Positions 1 through 13,505 of a DNA stretch of 64,000 nt are shown piece by piece (the stretch's first letter is position 1; each line of letters begins with the position of its first letter). Below the pieces are notes generated by a model. That model was given only the letters and a program-made list of their open reading frames with translations, was not told where the DNA came from and did not search any database. The position numbers were made by a program, and so were the translations under genes. The stretch is from Synchiropus splendidus (Eukaryota; Chordata; Actinopteri; Syngnathiformes; Callionymidae): positions 18,313,501 through 18,377,500 of the forward strand of contig NC_071342.1 of assembly GCF_027744825.2 (NCBI RefSeq), given 5' to 3'.

Positions 1-995
1 GAGGCGTTCATCTTTATGCTGTCTATTATCGGCCGTCCCCTTTGTGCTTATTTTCATATTTTCTCAATCACATTTTGAGAATTTATTGCCGAAGATGAAG
101 AGGCAGTGTTGGCAGTGGAGGAATGTGCTGAGGTGTGTCTGCCCCGGGGCTTGTTTGCCGTGTGGGTTGACAACTTAAATGTGTGATATAAAACCTGACA
201 CAACCAATCTATCACACATCCCCGCCCTGTCGGCAACAAATTCCTCTTTTAACACAATGGTTTATCGCAAAGCCACAAATCGTACTGTGTACGAGATCCC
301 AGGCTTCTGCCTGGTGTGTTTACGGAGCTGCCTGTTTCATGTGGGTTTTTGTGGGCTACTATCGCTATCTGAATTATTATCTAACAAATATTTTCTTAAT
401 GCATTCAGTGAAGTATTTTATTGTAGAAACCTGAATTTTTCATCTCTCAGTCCAAATACAGGGATTTACAATACGCCCGCCACAGCCACGCCTGGTGTCT
501 TGCTCCGCTGTTGAGGTTCACTCCACCATGTGTGATCAAAGCTGTGAGGAAAGACACATTGCGTATACATCTTTTCAAGCTTATAAATCACAGTGTTTTC
601 TTTGGATCACACATAAGTGTGGCGGCCAACTGAATGATGTGTTGAAAGGAAATACTTCAGTTGCTAACGTAACATCGCATTCATGTTCAGGCTGATCAAA
701 GTTGCAACACAAGTGTCTTGTTTGGATTGAAACCATTTTTCACCTTGAAAGCATTGAAAGTCTTTGAAAATGAGGCCGCAGTCCAAGAGTAACTCCACTG
801 GGGTTGGGTTTGTTTAAAGTTATCCTCCCAACATTTTTGAGCCAAGATCTGAGAAAGAGTTATTAAAAACAAATAGATAGATAAAAAACAAATATGCTTC
901 ACCTTCATCTAAGATCATCTGAGATAAAGTCGTCCAGATCTTTTATTGATCGTCCCTGGACTTATTGTGAGCTTCAGTCATGAGTCTGAGTAGAA
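1..995. other. Non-coding, nothing recognised
   Basis: AT-rich sequence; the few frames of 60-111 residues have no recognisable domain or splice context. Confidence 0.6.
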
Positions 996-1150
996 GAGGT
1001 TTCATGAAACAGTCTTCTCATCTTCAGAAGCCACCAGATGGCACTGTCTGCTGTTTGGACAATTCTTTTCATTTCTTACAAGAGCGCCACCTAGTGACCT
1101 CTGAAAACCTTCATCACCCCTGCAATACTCTGTCACCATTGTTGTAGATT
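996..1150 (+). mobile_element. Decayed copy of the 44.9-kb MITE
   Basis: Shares GAGGTTTCATGAAACAGT, CCACCAGATGGCACTGTCTG, AGAGCGCCACCTAGTG and CCCTGCAATACT in the same order as 44907-45072. The outer ends are not clear. Confidence 0.6.
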
Positions 1151-2594
1151 AGATTAGACGTCCTTCAATCCCAAAAAGTGGTCTTTGTCTTCTGGTGGTT
1201 TGTTTGGTGATTCAGTGGCCAACCTGGTACTTCAAGTCCATGGACTTGGAAACAACAAACAAACAAAAACTCTTGGGGAAGTCTCATAAAATTCTCACCC
1301 CCCCCCCAGGAGTGACAGTGCAAAATAAACTTGCTGCGAAAGTTCAACATTCCGAGCATGTGAAGTCCGAAAAGTAGCCCTTTAAATCGGGGCCCAGGCC
1401 TCAAAGCTGAACCTCAATGGAGCTAAAATTCCTTCAACTTTTATGAAAATTTTCTGACATTTGGAGGCAGAAATAATATTGACCCTGCATAAGGTAATAA
1501 CGTCTCCACTACAGTTTACTTTGTAGCTGCAGTTTTCCCTCCTGCCCTCTTCATGTCGGACCTCTTTAAACAAGTTAATTACCCGTTTTCATGACGCACG
1601 AGAACAATTCATCATATTTACAGCGACTGACCTCTTTAAAGGCCCATTTAACAACCCACAGCAGCACAGACTTGTAGAACACGATCAAAGCAACCGGGGA
1701 GTTTTTGCAAGAAAACCTGAACTGAACAAGAGTCTCATTTAGAATGAGTCTAGGTCACCATCCAGCTTGGTACATGAAGGCAAACTAACCGTTGCAGTTA
1801 CGTAAACATGCAAGGGCTTCGCTTTCCTTCGTCTGTTTCGCTGCAGTGCTTTGCTTTTCAATAATGCTTTGCCCACTGGAGCCTCCGTGTTGCTGATTCA
1901 ACATAACTGCAAGTACAGAGCACCATGCGTGTAGCAGTCGGCACTTGAAAATCTAATCCGATGTCGGTTGCAGTTGCTCTAGTTTATCCTTGAATGCACA
2001 ACAGCTGAACTCGCCTGAACCAAGGTGTTTATGTCACAGTGATATAACAACAACACACTGCATTTATTAGTATTTTCCAATGCGAAATATGGCAAAAGAC
2101 GTTTTATTAATTTGACTGATGATTCACACACACTACACATCTGATGTGTTATGACACATTTGTTACACTATACATCAGAGTGTAGCCCAAGGTCCACACG
2201 TGGCCCGTTGTCTGTCTTTATATTGTCACTAAAAAACTGTTTATAACTTTTTTTCCTTTGATCTTTTCATTTGTGATTTGCTGATGTGTATTTCTTGTCC
2301 CACAAAACTAATTTGAAAAAAACCTTGTCATATTAAAACGAAGATATCACACGCGTTTTTTTTACCGTAAAGTGCACAAAATGCACTGTTTTCGCCCCAA
2401 CAGAGCTGATCTCCTGGAGGACCGGAGATGAGAAGCAGCAACTGAGACCAACTGTGGTGTCAGAACTTTGGGTATGTGGGTGAAAACAGCACATTTTGAG
2501 CATTTTAATGCCTATAAAAGATGTAAGGAGTTCATGACTCAAGTTCAGAACATGTTTCACTAGTCAAAACTAGTTTAAATGTGATCCTCGTGCA
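1151..2594. other. Non-coding, nothing recognised
   Basis: Contains a short C run (about 1299-1309). No exon-like frame, RNA gene or structured repeat was found. Confidence 0.6.
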
Positions 2595-2757
2595 TTTTTA
2601 AGTCGGGTGCACCACTGACCTTTCTACAGTGCAGACAGCACCACTGCACCCGCGGCTTATAGACTGGTGCGCCTTATGCATCTATTTACCTTCTTGAAAT
2701 TTGTGGGTGTGGCTAATATTCTGGAGCGCGCTATAGTCTGGAAATTACGGTATTTTG
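2595..2757. mobile_element. Probable decayed DNA transposon end
   Basis: Contains GCGGCTTATAGACTGGTGCG and, inverted, TACCGTAATTTCCAGACTAT, a motif pair I recognise from a very common fish repeat (ends like ACGGTAATTTCC-GGACTATAAG). The superfamily is uncertain. Confidence 0.4.
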
Positions 2758-5700
2758 AATCAAGGTGCCTTAAATTCTTTTGCGTCGTTTATGTCAAAGA
2801 ATTGCACTTAAAACAGAACATTGTACTATCAAATAATATTTGTTGAGCTGTCCTAAAATAAATAAATGAAGAAATATATACATAAAAGTAATTTTTCCTT
2901 TTGTCTTTGTTACTTTCTTGTTTCTTTGTTGGTCTTTGTTTTCCCGTCATATGAAGGCTCTTTGTCTTTTGACATGACAACGTACTGACTGTGTGATGAA
3001 TCACAGGTTTGTGAGTCACATATGTGAATCATCATCCAGAGCTTGGTGAAAGGGGTGGACGAGTGTTTATCATGCCACTTGGTCAGCACCACAGAACATC
3101 AAGAGAAATGAAGGAATACAGCTATTTGCTGGTAAACTAGAGCCGCTCGATTAACTCACACAACAATCCCGCCTGATATAAATGAACAGTTTTGGTGTGC
3201 AGTCGTGCGTGGACATGAGGAAAGTGAAGTTGATAATGCAGCAAACAGGTTCATTTGTTTGCAAGAAAAAACTGTATTCTAACTTTGGTTAGAAACAGAG
3301 GCATGATTCAGAATTGCCGACAGTCATGGATGTGTGCTTTGAAGATAATAGGACATCATGTCGGAGATGTTTTGGATTTGCAACGGCACGTACGCCCTCA
3401 GCAGCCGAGGGACGGCGGGGAATATCCAGAATCTCTGCGAGCGACAGAAGCGAACAGAGTTGCCAGCGTGTGATCTCGTTCAATCTTGTACCTCTCTGGT
3501 CTGATACATCTCTCCATCACTGTTCTGATGCACCCGGAGTATTTCCCATGGCCGCTGGTATTTCTCAGGAGTAAAGCCAGCGCGTCCCACAGACTGTCAA
3601 TCAAACTGTGTCACGCGGAGAGCCATTCCACACATCTGTATAGCGTGTTTTCATCACATTTAATGTTGAAAAAAATATTGCAATTCACCATTGATATATT
3701 TCATCATGGTAGACAGTCAGGGCAGCGGCAAACATCTCGACCAGTAATAGGCTTGTCGCCAAACAGGAAGCAGGACAGGAGTGTGCGACTGAAAATTCAA
3801 AGAAGGAAGTGCTCCAGTAATACGTTGACCTCATGCTTTGTCGTTTGAAAACATCTTCAGTGGCAATTATTTTTGGCTTGAGCGGGTTGTAAACAGCAGG
3901 TTAAAAGTCAGTGCTGTGCAGGAACATGGCTGACGCAAGGCTATTCAGACTGGGCTGTTGTTGCTGGGACAAATATGACGAAAACAACAGCTCTGGAAAG
4001 AGACAGGAAGAGAAAAGGAACTGAACTTGAGGTCCAGAACAGGTGAAGGATGAATCGTTGGACAGACTTTAATATGGACCCACTACATGCACAGCTGCCC
4101 CTCGCTGATCATTGGGACCAGAGTCCAGAAAATCTGTAGACTAGGAACCATATTTGGATTTTATTCTTTCTTGGGAAGTCTTAAGAAAAAACTGCACACA
4201 CTTCCTTCCCTATGACAGTGAGCGTATTTCTCTGGTAGATTCAAATTGAGTCATAACAGTGGAACAGACTACTGACTCCCTTAAAACTACTTTACAAATA
4301 ACATGTTTATAGAAGTAACTAAGTCACATTACAAGCCACTGGCGTACTGTACTCATATTCTGCAGCTTCAGCTTCAGTGGCGCACGTTTGACTACAATGT
4401 CAAAAACATCCCTGACGCGATTCTCCACAATTTTGTTTTCTTCTTCTAGATCTCACCTTAAAAATCGTTTCTCTGATATAGTGTTTTCAGCTCTGAAAAC
4501 ACACAAAAACATCAAATCCAAGTATGAAAAAAGTGATTATATTATTATTGAAAATATGGATTGAACAAACCATCTTTATAAATCAAAACTCTGGTATTAA
4601 GTGTCATTTTTAAAAGCATACACACACATTTACAAAACTACCAAATTATGTACAATATAAAAAAAAATTCTTTTTTTTTATCTATTCACAAACACTCCTG
4701 TAATTATTTGAGGAAGACACAACCCTGACACTTTCACTGAGCCACGTCTCCAAGGAATTTGTCCTGACCTTTTTACAACTTTTGTCGTCTTTGCAGCGCA
4801 AGATGTCTGGCTCTGTATCACAACATTCTCACACATGCTGGTTTCTGCCTCCCTCGATAAAAGTGGACTGGAAAGTGCGGATTGTATGATGAGTCAGCAC
4901 TTCCGACACGAAACATGAGCTGCCTCTGATCGATTTCTGTGCATCCATGGACCCTCAGGGGCTAATATTGTCATAGTTACAGACACAAACTGAAGTGTAT
5001 TTTCACCTAGAAAACATGGATCTCTCAGCTCCCTCCATGGCTGTTTACGTTTGTGTCACTGACTGCTTGGTTGGGACAAAAACCTGCACCTACTGTGGCC
5101 CTTTTTGTGTTGTAAAAATGTGACATCATTCCCTGAGATGCAAAAGAGGCGATCGCAATCTGTGTGCTCTGATTTCGTCTCATCAACATGCAACACTGTT
5201 GGCACTAACTAAAGCGGCACTATGTGAAATATCTTGTCAGATCTGTCACCTGAGAAATGTACTTTCAATGCAAACGGACGACAAAAAGTGGTGAGCGACT
5301 ATTGTATTGACACGCAATATAAACTCCAAGGACCCCAGCCAACACCACAGAAGCCTTATTATTCATGGCCCTCCGTTGTAAAGCATTCCGTCACTCAACC
5401 GTTGAAGCGCTTATCCAGTTGAAATTTGATTTAAATCCCAAAATCCTGTTTGCTTATATTTTTTGTGTGACTCCCTCTGTGATTGACGTCTGTGCAATTG
5501 ACCTTTGAAAGATTCATACACAGCCATTTTCGTGCTTGTTCGCGACACTTTATTTGTCCAACGCTTCACTTTAATGAGAAGATTCCGGAGCTTGGATCCT
5601 CACACCTTCATTTATAACCTGTCACATGTATTCGCCAGTGTCTTGCTAGTGTGAGACTGCGTTGTGTTATCTTTATCTCTTCTCTTTCTTCATACTTCAG

Positions 5701-7094
5701 GCCTGTTTGGTGGCGCTGTGGGGAGCTTCTGATTGCATCTTTGATGGCTGGATGTTTTTTGTGTTGTACTTGCTGAATGGACAAGAATCAATACCAGCAC
5801 CTGCCAAGACTGTGCTTTGACTTCCGTCTATTCATCTGTTGCTTTTAAAAAGCTTGCGGAGCCCGCGGCTGACTCTGACCCGCCCGCTCCCCCAGACCTC
5901 CGCCAGCCTTCAACGTGTTTGATGGATACAAATCCTATTAGTCTACGACGTGTACTTCATGTCTTGCTGGACACAACTCTGAACTTTCGAACCTGTCGGT
6001 GTCAGCGCAGGGATATTTTTGCCTCCCTCTCATCTGTCTCATCGAGTCTGCTTCTGTGTGAAGACCTGAACAGTCTGAGCTGTTCAAACAACCACCTGTC
6101 TGACAAACCAGGCATCATGACTCAGGAGAACGGGTATTGAGGACACATTGGCAGGATGCATTTGGCTTCCAGTATTTACTGAATAAAATGTAAACAGCTT
6201 CACCTAAAAAAAATACAAGACGTGATGGTCTGGTTCTGTTAAACTGAGCCCTTCTCTTTAGATGTGGGCTTCTTGCACGCCGTGCTGTTAAAACTGTCAT
6301 CTGTCGCCTGACATTTATGTGAAACTTCACACCCTTTCATTCAGCTGTTCGACAAGCTGTGAGTCCGTGAAGTGTCTGGCAGGCAGGATGGAACAGGCAG
6401 AGACGGTGTACAGGTGATCTGAGATGGCAGAGTAGCAGCAAGGCCGTTTCAGTCTGAAAGATGGATAAGAATGGCCAGATGGTCTGGCCGCTTGGAGAAG
6501 TGAGTCAGAGTTGGAGATGAAGATTCAAGGTAAAAGGAGAAAGTGGAGACAATAGAGGGGAAGGAACAGAGGTTAATTCAGAGTTGCTGTTTCCATGAGT
6601 CAAGGTTAGAGTTTTAGGGACTTGTATCTAACCCTCACCCATATTTTCACACTAATTGAATTACATTAATTCAAAAATAAAATAAAATAAAATACTGCAT
6701 AATGGAAAGCAGACTGCGGTTGGTGTAGGCAGGAAACCCAGGACATGAGTCGCTCCCAGATGTTCAGAAGTATGATGTCCAATCCGCAGCAAGCCTTGTC
6801 CCGGCAGGTGCACACACCTTGTCTGATATCTGCAAATGTAATGGTTTTATTTTTGTAATAGTTTGAGGTTGTGGTTTTTTTTTTTGGTAACTGCTGTTTC
6901 CTTCTCTTCCGTGTAAACGTGATTCCATCCGATTTGTTTTTGTTTGGTTGCGCTTTTCCTCCGTGATTGTCATTGGCTCTTCAGGGCCACCGTAGGTCAG
7001 AGCTGCCATAGAGTCGCGCACATTCTCAGGTCAGTTTAGTTTTTTATGCAACCAAAATGCTGCGTTTTGAGGAGATGTAATCTTGTTTGCATGC
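2758..7094. other. Non-coding, no feature supported
   Basis: Overlapping short frames at 3255-3850 cover a GC-richer patch on both strands but show no domain. The frame at 5817-6140 has no recognisable similarity. No other feature is supported. Confidence 0.55.
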
Positions 7095-7410
7095 CAGTGC
7101 TGTAGCCAAGACCACCTAATCTGTGACCGTGACCAAAGCATATGGAGACCAAGTCCAAGATTTTGAGGGCATGACACTGGGCCAAGACCAGGACCCAGAC
7201 CAAATTGAAACTGATAGTTTGTTCCAACAATTACATTTCAGTTCTTTCTTTATTTTGAAAAAATACAAAATAAAATAAATAGTTTTGTTTGTAGTAAGAA
7301 ATAAATGTGTGTGTCTTTATGACTGAATAGACTTATGCTCCTGTATTCAGTTTGGTCTCGGTTTTGGTCTTGGTCTGACCGGCCTCAACTCCGGTTAGCT
7401 GGTCTCAACA
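7095..7410. repeat. Inverted repeat of GACCAAG / GGTCTTGG units
   Basis: The left arm (7105-7205) repeats GACCAAG, CAAGACCAGGACC and AGACCAAATTG. The right arm (7345-7410) reads GGTCTCGGTTTTGGTCTTGG, the inverse. An AT-rich spacer lies between. Probably a decayed non-autonomous DNA transposon related to the 31-kb repeat. Confidence 0.5.
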
Positions 7411-10400
7411 ACAACAACACTAGTGTACACGCTATCTATCTTGTTGATACCACTTGCCAGTACAGCTTCCAGCACAGTCCATTTCCCCTACAACTGTCCA
7501 CAATTCTTTGTCTCTGTCTGGTCTCTATTTCCGTTTTCACCTAGTCACTGGATGGTCATCAGTAAACTGTCAACAGTTTTCATTTGTATATGTACACAGG
7601 CAGATAATGAAACAAAATACTGATGAACAGAACATAGTTCACGATTCCCTTATCCTGTTAAAAAAAACTACATGAGGCAATGCACTTATTAACGCAGACT
7701 TCAGCAAATGTCACTGGCGAGAAATCTTCATCTTTATTTAACTATCTTATGCAAGAGCAGACTTTGGAGAACATGCACTATGAGGCTTATTTCGCATTAA
7801 CTGAGCTGAGCAGGCCTGAATTCAAGGGTGCATTGGCTTAATGGTGGACTTAGTTATTCAGAGACAGCCTTTTCTCTCTGCAAGGTTAAGGATTACTTTG
7901 ACACACCGTTTAATTTTCTCACTTTAGCGTACTCGATCTGTAAAGTACCTTCAAACTATCACACAGCTGATCATCCAGGATCACGCTCAGGTTTTTTTTT
8001 GCCTTTTCACAATTCATTCAAAGTTCCCGTTGCCTTGGACGGGTCTCAACACCGCCAGAACACAGACAAGCATCAGTCACTCACTCAGCCCAGAGACTTC
8101 ATTTGCAGCTTGGCATAAGACCTGTGAACCAAGTCATCTGCAAGACGATGCCAAATTGAAACCGTCTTTTCCAAATGACTTCTATCAATTATTCAGAGGC
8201 GACTTGCCATTGTTTTGTAATTGTCGAAAAAGATTTTTGGGAGAAGCCAAGTAATGAGTTGTGATTTTTTTCTCTCTCTCATAGTCAAGAGTCTTCGGTG
8301 GGAGCTCAATATCTGAAGTGAGAGCGCAGGGTAATCTTTATTCATTCCCAATTCTAACTCTAATCTCATCACTCCTGGAGGATGCAGACGATCCCAGATG
8401 TCCAGGGCGAGAGGCTGGGAACACCACTGTAAAGGTCGCTAGTTCATTTCTCTCCACTTTTCTTATTCTTTTTCCTAGTGTTTGAACCTGTTGTGGGGTA
8501 CAGATGGCAAATCTGCCACTGTTGGCTCCTCAGTCTGGAGCCATGTTGGTCGGTCAGTTTTGGTCTGTGTCCAGCTAATATTTATGAGCTCTTTTTGCTG
8601 TATTGTGATACTTTGTATTAATACTGTAAGGGAAAAGAGTGTTTTCAGAGTGGTTCATTGGGATCTGAAAACTGCCGGGCTTCATATCCTGAATGAAGAC
8701 TGAATCATTGTCAGAATCTCGCAGATGTTTATTTTTGTCCAATAGTATCAGAGGACTGAATCGTCTAAGGTATGTTCATGTCAAGTGCGATCTACTTTCC
8801 CTTTACATGTAAAGTCTGTGTAGAAGCAGGATTATATACAAATGTTGCAATATGGGAATGAGAGACGTGACTTATCTTTGGGCCGACAACGTTGCAGCTT
8901 CACTGCATTTCAGGCAACACGTTTCAAGTGACTTGTTGTTCACCTTTCAGGAGACAATGGTTGCATCAAACGCTGTTGAAAAATCTGAACCACACAGGCC
9001 ACAGTGCTTGAACCAATCGGAGCCTATATTTTATAGTGACGTACGCACGTTGGGAACTTCCGAAGATGACAAAGTGAAATGGAAGAGAAGCTGATCATAG
9101 ACATAGCTAGAAATTACAAGTAGCCGAGAGCACGACTAAAGAACCTGAGGCTGCGTCCAGGTGGAATGGAAGGAAACCAGCCATGACTCACGTGTGAACA
9201 ACATGACAAGCGTTTGCTGCCAATGTAGACTTTAGTTCTGAAGAGCTGCGTTGACATCGTGATGTGACGTCACAGTGGCAGACAGGCCTAACCAGTCGAG
9301 TGGAATGAGTGAACGCATCATTTCTAATATCAATACAATCGACTAATAACATTTTAGATTGGTTTATGCCGTTCAGAAAGCCAGTCTGGATCGTAGGGAT
9401 ATTCATCGATGCATCAACTGTATGAACTGCTACACCTCTACTGAGCAGCAAAACAGCATGACGGATCGAGATTGACTTTGTCCTGGATTTGGGGAAAACT
9501 CGGCTCATTTGTTCCCATGTTTGTGTGGGTTTCCTTGAGCCAGAGGCTCCCTGTGTTCCTTGTGGTGGGCTGATCTGTCCAGAGTGATTTTCACCAGTGA
9601 AGCAGGTTCAGGCTCCAGCCCTGCCACCTCAGAAAGGAATGTTATTTTCTGTATAAGAGCCGTAAATCCCTTCAAAAAGAGTGGCTCGACAACACCATTC
9701 CGAATTTATTTATTTATTTCTCCTATTAGTAAACACTCCACCAGGCAGTTGTCACCGTCAGCGTTTGCATATCTTCAACAAAAGCTGGACACAGAAAGCG
9801 AAAAAAAGATGCTCCCTTTTCTGCCTCGGCGTCTAAGACTGGAGCTAAGTGAGCGGCACCCTCGCAGGGAGGAGGGGGTCCACACAGTGTCAAGCCCAGC
9901 CAAAGCTCCACCCTACTTTGTATGCATGCCCACACTTGCTACCCATGCTTAGAGCTGCAGGAAGGCAGAATTTGTCACCCGGCTTGGGATATTATTCAGA
10001 ATTACCCAGCCTTATTTTGATGTCCTGGGATGCACCTGTCAATTATAGTGTGAATGCCAAATAAGGAAAACAAATATTTAGTTTCCAAATGTGTCACTGA
10101 GACGATTCCCATACCGTGTGTTGGTTTGTGTGTGTTGCGGGACGGATGGATGAAGACGGAGCACCATTTGCATAAGTGTGATGTTGACAGTAAGGTGCTG
10201 CCATCTGGTCTGAATATTTATGATGTTGACAAATGGGCTGTTGTCAGCGTGAAACTTCACTCATGGTCAGGTCAACAATATGTCAGACAAAGGTGTCTCC
10301 CGTATCACTTTGGCTTAGAGGTTTCAGGTGTTCGGAATAGACTCCAAAATCCTGAAATCCGTCTAATGTGAAATGCTTCTGTTCATTGTATGGAGGCATT

Positions 10401-11212
10401 TTGAAACTAAGCTCAGTGGGACAGTAGGTGGCACTAGTGTCCCAAAATCTTCTCACACAACACAGTAGTTATTCCACCACACGGTCAGTCAAGATCGTAC
10501 TCTTGTGCGGGCAAGATGGCAGTGGTCATTCGTCGTCTGCGGGTGCCGGATGCTCAGCTACATAACTGGCGGAGGTAAAACGCATGTGAACCAATTGCAT
10601 TGTTTCATGGGCAACAATGGATATAGTTTACTAGTTTCAAACTCACTGCAAAGGTGTGATGTGAATGGACCAGTCTTTTTTGTGCACTGGAAAAAAATAT
10701 TCATGAGTCAAAGCCGTATGTTTGTGTTTATGCTTTTTTTTGTGAGTGCTTTGCCAGTTGCTGTTTCATGTCTACATTTGGATGTTGCTGGGTCTAATGG
10801 TGTCTGCCAGTAGATCGGTGCTCAAACTGTCGGAAGGTCTGCCCACACTTACACTCAGTAAAAGCCACATCTGGTGTTCCAAATGTTGCTTGTTGTTTGC
10901 TCTTTTAAATATTTGCCAACACTGCAGTCCATGAATGAAAACAGGGTAAATTAAAAGCATATTTTAACCATAAGGTAATTGCAACTTAATTCCTAGAAAG
11001 TGTGTTTTTCTTTCTTTGAGGACCTTCGGTTAGATCCAAGGGCCACAACTTTACTTGGTGTATGGTTTAGTGAATGATTGAAATGTTGGTTGCAAAATAA
11101 GTGTTTTTTTATTATTTAAAAAACATCCTTGGAGGCTGATTCACTAGTATTTGGTTTATAATGGTTCCTTCATTGCTTTTTTCCTCAAAGATTATTCTTT
11201 ATTTTGCTGGTG

Positions 11213-11214
<2 letters not shown>
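7411..11214. other. Non-coding, nothing firm
   Basis: A CCAAT-like AACCAATCGG and AT-rich TATATTTTATAG occur near 9011-9036, and a TGACGTCA CRE-like site near 9266, but no exon follows that I can support. Confidence 0.5.

Positions 11215-11247
<33 letters not shown>
11215..11247 (+). repeat. Poly(A) run
   Basis: Thirty-three uninterrupted A residues abutting the 5' edge of the truncated LINE fragment. It may be the tail of an earlier retro-insertion or a simple expansion; no target duplication was identified. Confidence 0.9.
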
Positions 11248-11251
<4 letters not shown>

Positions 11252-11678
11252 GGTCAGGCCAGCAATGTTGTATGGTTTGGAAACAGTGGCACTGAGGAAA
11301 AGACAGGAGGCAGAGCTGGAGGTAGCAGAGATGAAGATGCTGAGCTTCTCTCTGGGAGTGAGCAGGATGGATAGGATCAGAGGGACAGCACATGTGCTCA
11401 GGTGTTTAGGAGACCAAGTCAGAGAGGCTAGATGGAGATGGTTTGGACATGTACAGAGGAGAGAGAGAGACAGTACATTGGTAGGAAGATGTTGAGGTTG
11501 GAACTGCCAGGCAGAAGGTGGAGAGGAAGGCCAAAGAGGAGATTTATGGATGTGGTGAAGGAGGACATGAGGTCTGTAGGTTTGAGGGAAGAGGAAGCCG
11601 AGGACAGGGTGAGATGGAGGAAGATGATCCACTGTGGCCACCCATGAAGGGAGAAGCTGAAAGAGAAAGAAGAAGAAC
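11248..11678 (+). mobile_element. 5'-truncated RTE LINE fragment (C-terminal region only)
   Basis: Same family as the 40-kb copy. It starts at the codons for VRPAMLYGLETVALRKRQ and runs through the RWFGHVQRRER block to the GAAAGAAGAAG 3' end. The frame is broken near 11475-11490. It directly follows a 33-base poly(A) run (11215-11247). It reads ETVALRK where the 40-kb copy reads ATVSQRK, so it belongs with the 33-kb copy. Long antisense frames here are shadows. Confidence 0.85.
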
Positions 11679-13335
11679 TTCACTCTGTCTCTTCTTCTTG
11701 TCACTTCTCATGTAGAATTGAAAACCCTGTTGTGAATGAAGTATTTTTAAAGTCAAGGTCTTCTGTTTTACAACGAAACCAAAGGGAGAAAATAATAAAC
11801 TAAAAACATTTGAAGCTGTATAATTCTCCATGCATTTAGTGCTGCAGAAAATGTGAAATACATTTCAGCGTTCACAACTAGAATAATGTGTGAGGAAGCT
11901 GTGTGTCCAGTCAAATGTGTTTGTGCCGTGCTTGCCACCCGCTGTGGCTTGACACACTTCCTTTGAAAGTGACCCAGCTGGCCGTGTTTGTTGTATTTTG
12001 GTATGAACTGGTGAATTCAGATCACTGAACTGAACTGTTATATTTGTAAACAGGCTGATCTTCAAAGGAAATCTCCCCATACGTTCTGAAATTTTCAATG
12101 AAGAATGTCACCAATCACAGCAGCACTACCGCATGTAAGGACTATTAAAAGCATTCTGTGTACCTTCCTGTGTTGTGCCGCCTGCCGTGACTCTCTGATG
12201 AAAGCGATAAGTAACTTGTGTGAAATTATCTGAGTCTGAAACGATGCAGGGATTTTTCAAAGCACAAAGAGCATTAATGGGATTAGCTTTCGCGCCGCGT
12301 CCGTCTCCTCAGGTGAAATACCTTGATGGGGGTGGAGGGTTCGATTGAAACCAAGAAAATACAATTTGTCTCATAACTGATTCACAAATCGAAACAAAAC
12401 AGATTAATTGGTGACTCATTTGTTTCCCTCAGGATCAAAGGAAGCATTGCAGCGCAAGACTTGTTCAGAGGAATTGCCCCAAAAGAGTCTTATGCTTTGG
12501 ATGTCAGCAGAATGGTGAGAATGTGGAGGGACTCTTTTTCAGTGCTGGCAGCAATGTCAAATGTGTGACCCCCATTTCAGTTGAGTCTCAACTTCACTAG
12601 AAAGTCCAGGAACACTAAGGATACAGGACAAGAATCTTTACAGTGTACGTGTACGTCCACCAAATGGCTCATCTCACACTGTTGCATATGACCAAACCCT
12701 AAATCTTTCAGCCTCCTCCACTTTATCCTATAGCCTCTGCAGCATGCTCCTTTCCCCAGATCCACAAAGACACAACTCCTTCTGACCTTCCCTTTGCGCC
12801 CCCATCAACTTCCTCAGTACAAATAACAGATCTGTGATGCTCTTTTTCAGCTTGAAACCATACAGCAGTCGCTGATGTCTAAGCCTTAACTCCATGACCT
12901 AAGTGATTCCCACTTCCACCTTGGCTAACTGACACTCGATCCTGCCTTTATCTGTTCTTCTCTCTCTCCCTCTCATTGTCTTCTATCTTTCCTTCCAGCT
13001 TCCTCACGCTTTCTTTTCAGCTGATAGCACATTATCGTCCCTGACCTTGATCAGACTAACCTATTGGCCATCCTTCCCCGCTCTGTCTCTGCCCGTCTTT
13101 CCTGAATAAACCCTTCTCTCTTTGCCTGACGCCTATTGTACACACCAAGTACTTGTGTCTGCCCTCCTCATCTCTCCACTTGTGCAACAATTGCTTTGCT
13201 TTTTTTTTGCACCAGTACGAACACATGGCCAACGGTCAAATCAAAAGAATAACTTCCATGATTCAAGATTTATTTTATCATTGTGCTCACACAGCAGAAG
13301 AATCTGATAGTTTCAAGGCATAAAGGAAGTACCGC
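11679..13335. other. Non-coding; possible old repeat debris at 12550-13130
   Basis: 12550-13130 is pyrimidine-rich with phrases that resemble antisense LINE text (for example CATCAACTTCCTCAGTAC), but no frame or family could be fixed. Near 12280, CATTAATGGGATTAGC resembles paired homeodomain sites. Confidence 0.4.
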
Positions 13336-13400
13336 GGCCCGGGAGTTTAACCTGGGTTGTGCTGGTGAAAGTCCTTACCACTGCAGTCACAATGTTGTCA
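13336..13400 (-). tRNA. tRNA-Glu-like relic (pseudogene or SINE head)
   Basis: The minus strand reads AGTGGTAAGGAC (D-arm region), a TTTCACC anticodon-loop-like stretch with TTC, then CCCAGGTTAAACTCCCGG, which parallels the T arm of vertebrate tRNA-Glu. The anticodon-stem region is shortened and the acceptor stem is lost, so it is not a functional tRNA. Confidence 0.4.
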
Positions 13401-13505
13401 GAGTTCAGGGAATCTTACCAAGCCATCAAAATGCAAACTGCTTCTACAGAGTGACAACTGAAATGGCTCTTGTTTATCCAGCGACCATAGCGCATTACAA
13501 GCGGT

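Noticed and set aside
9000..9280. Promoter-like CCAAT, TATA and CRE motifs
   Set aside because: Motifs are individually common and no exon, leader or CpG island follows.
11192..11704. 170-residue minus-strand open frame
   Set aside because: Antisense of the truncated LINE ending in poly-Phe from the poly(A) run.
13255..13335. 'ATTCAAGATTTATTTTATCATTG' type sequence as a separate SINE
   Set aside because: It recalls a common fish repeat motif but is too short and decayed to delimit.
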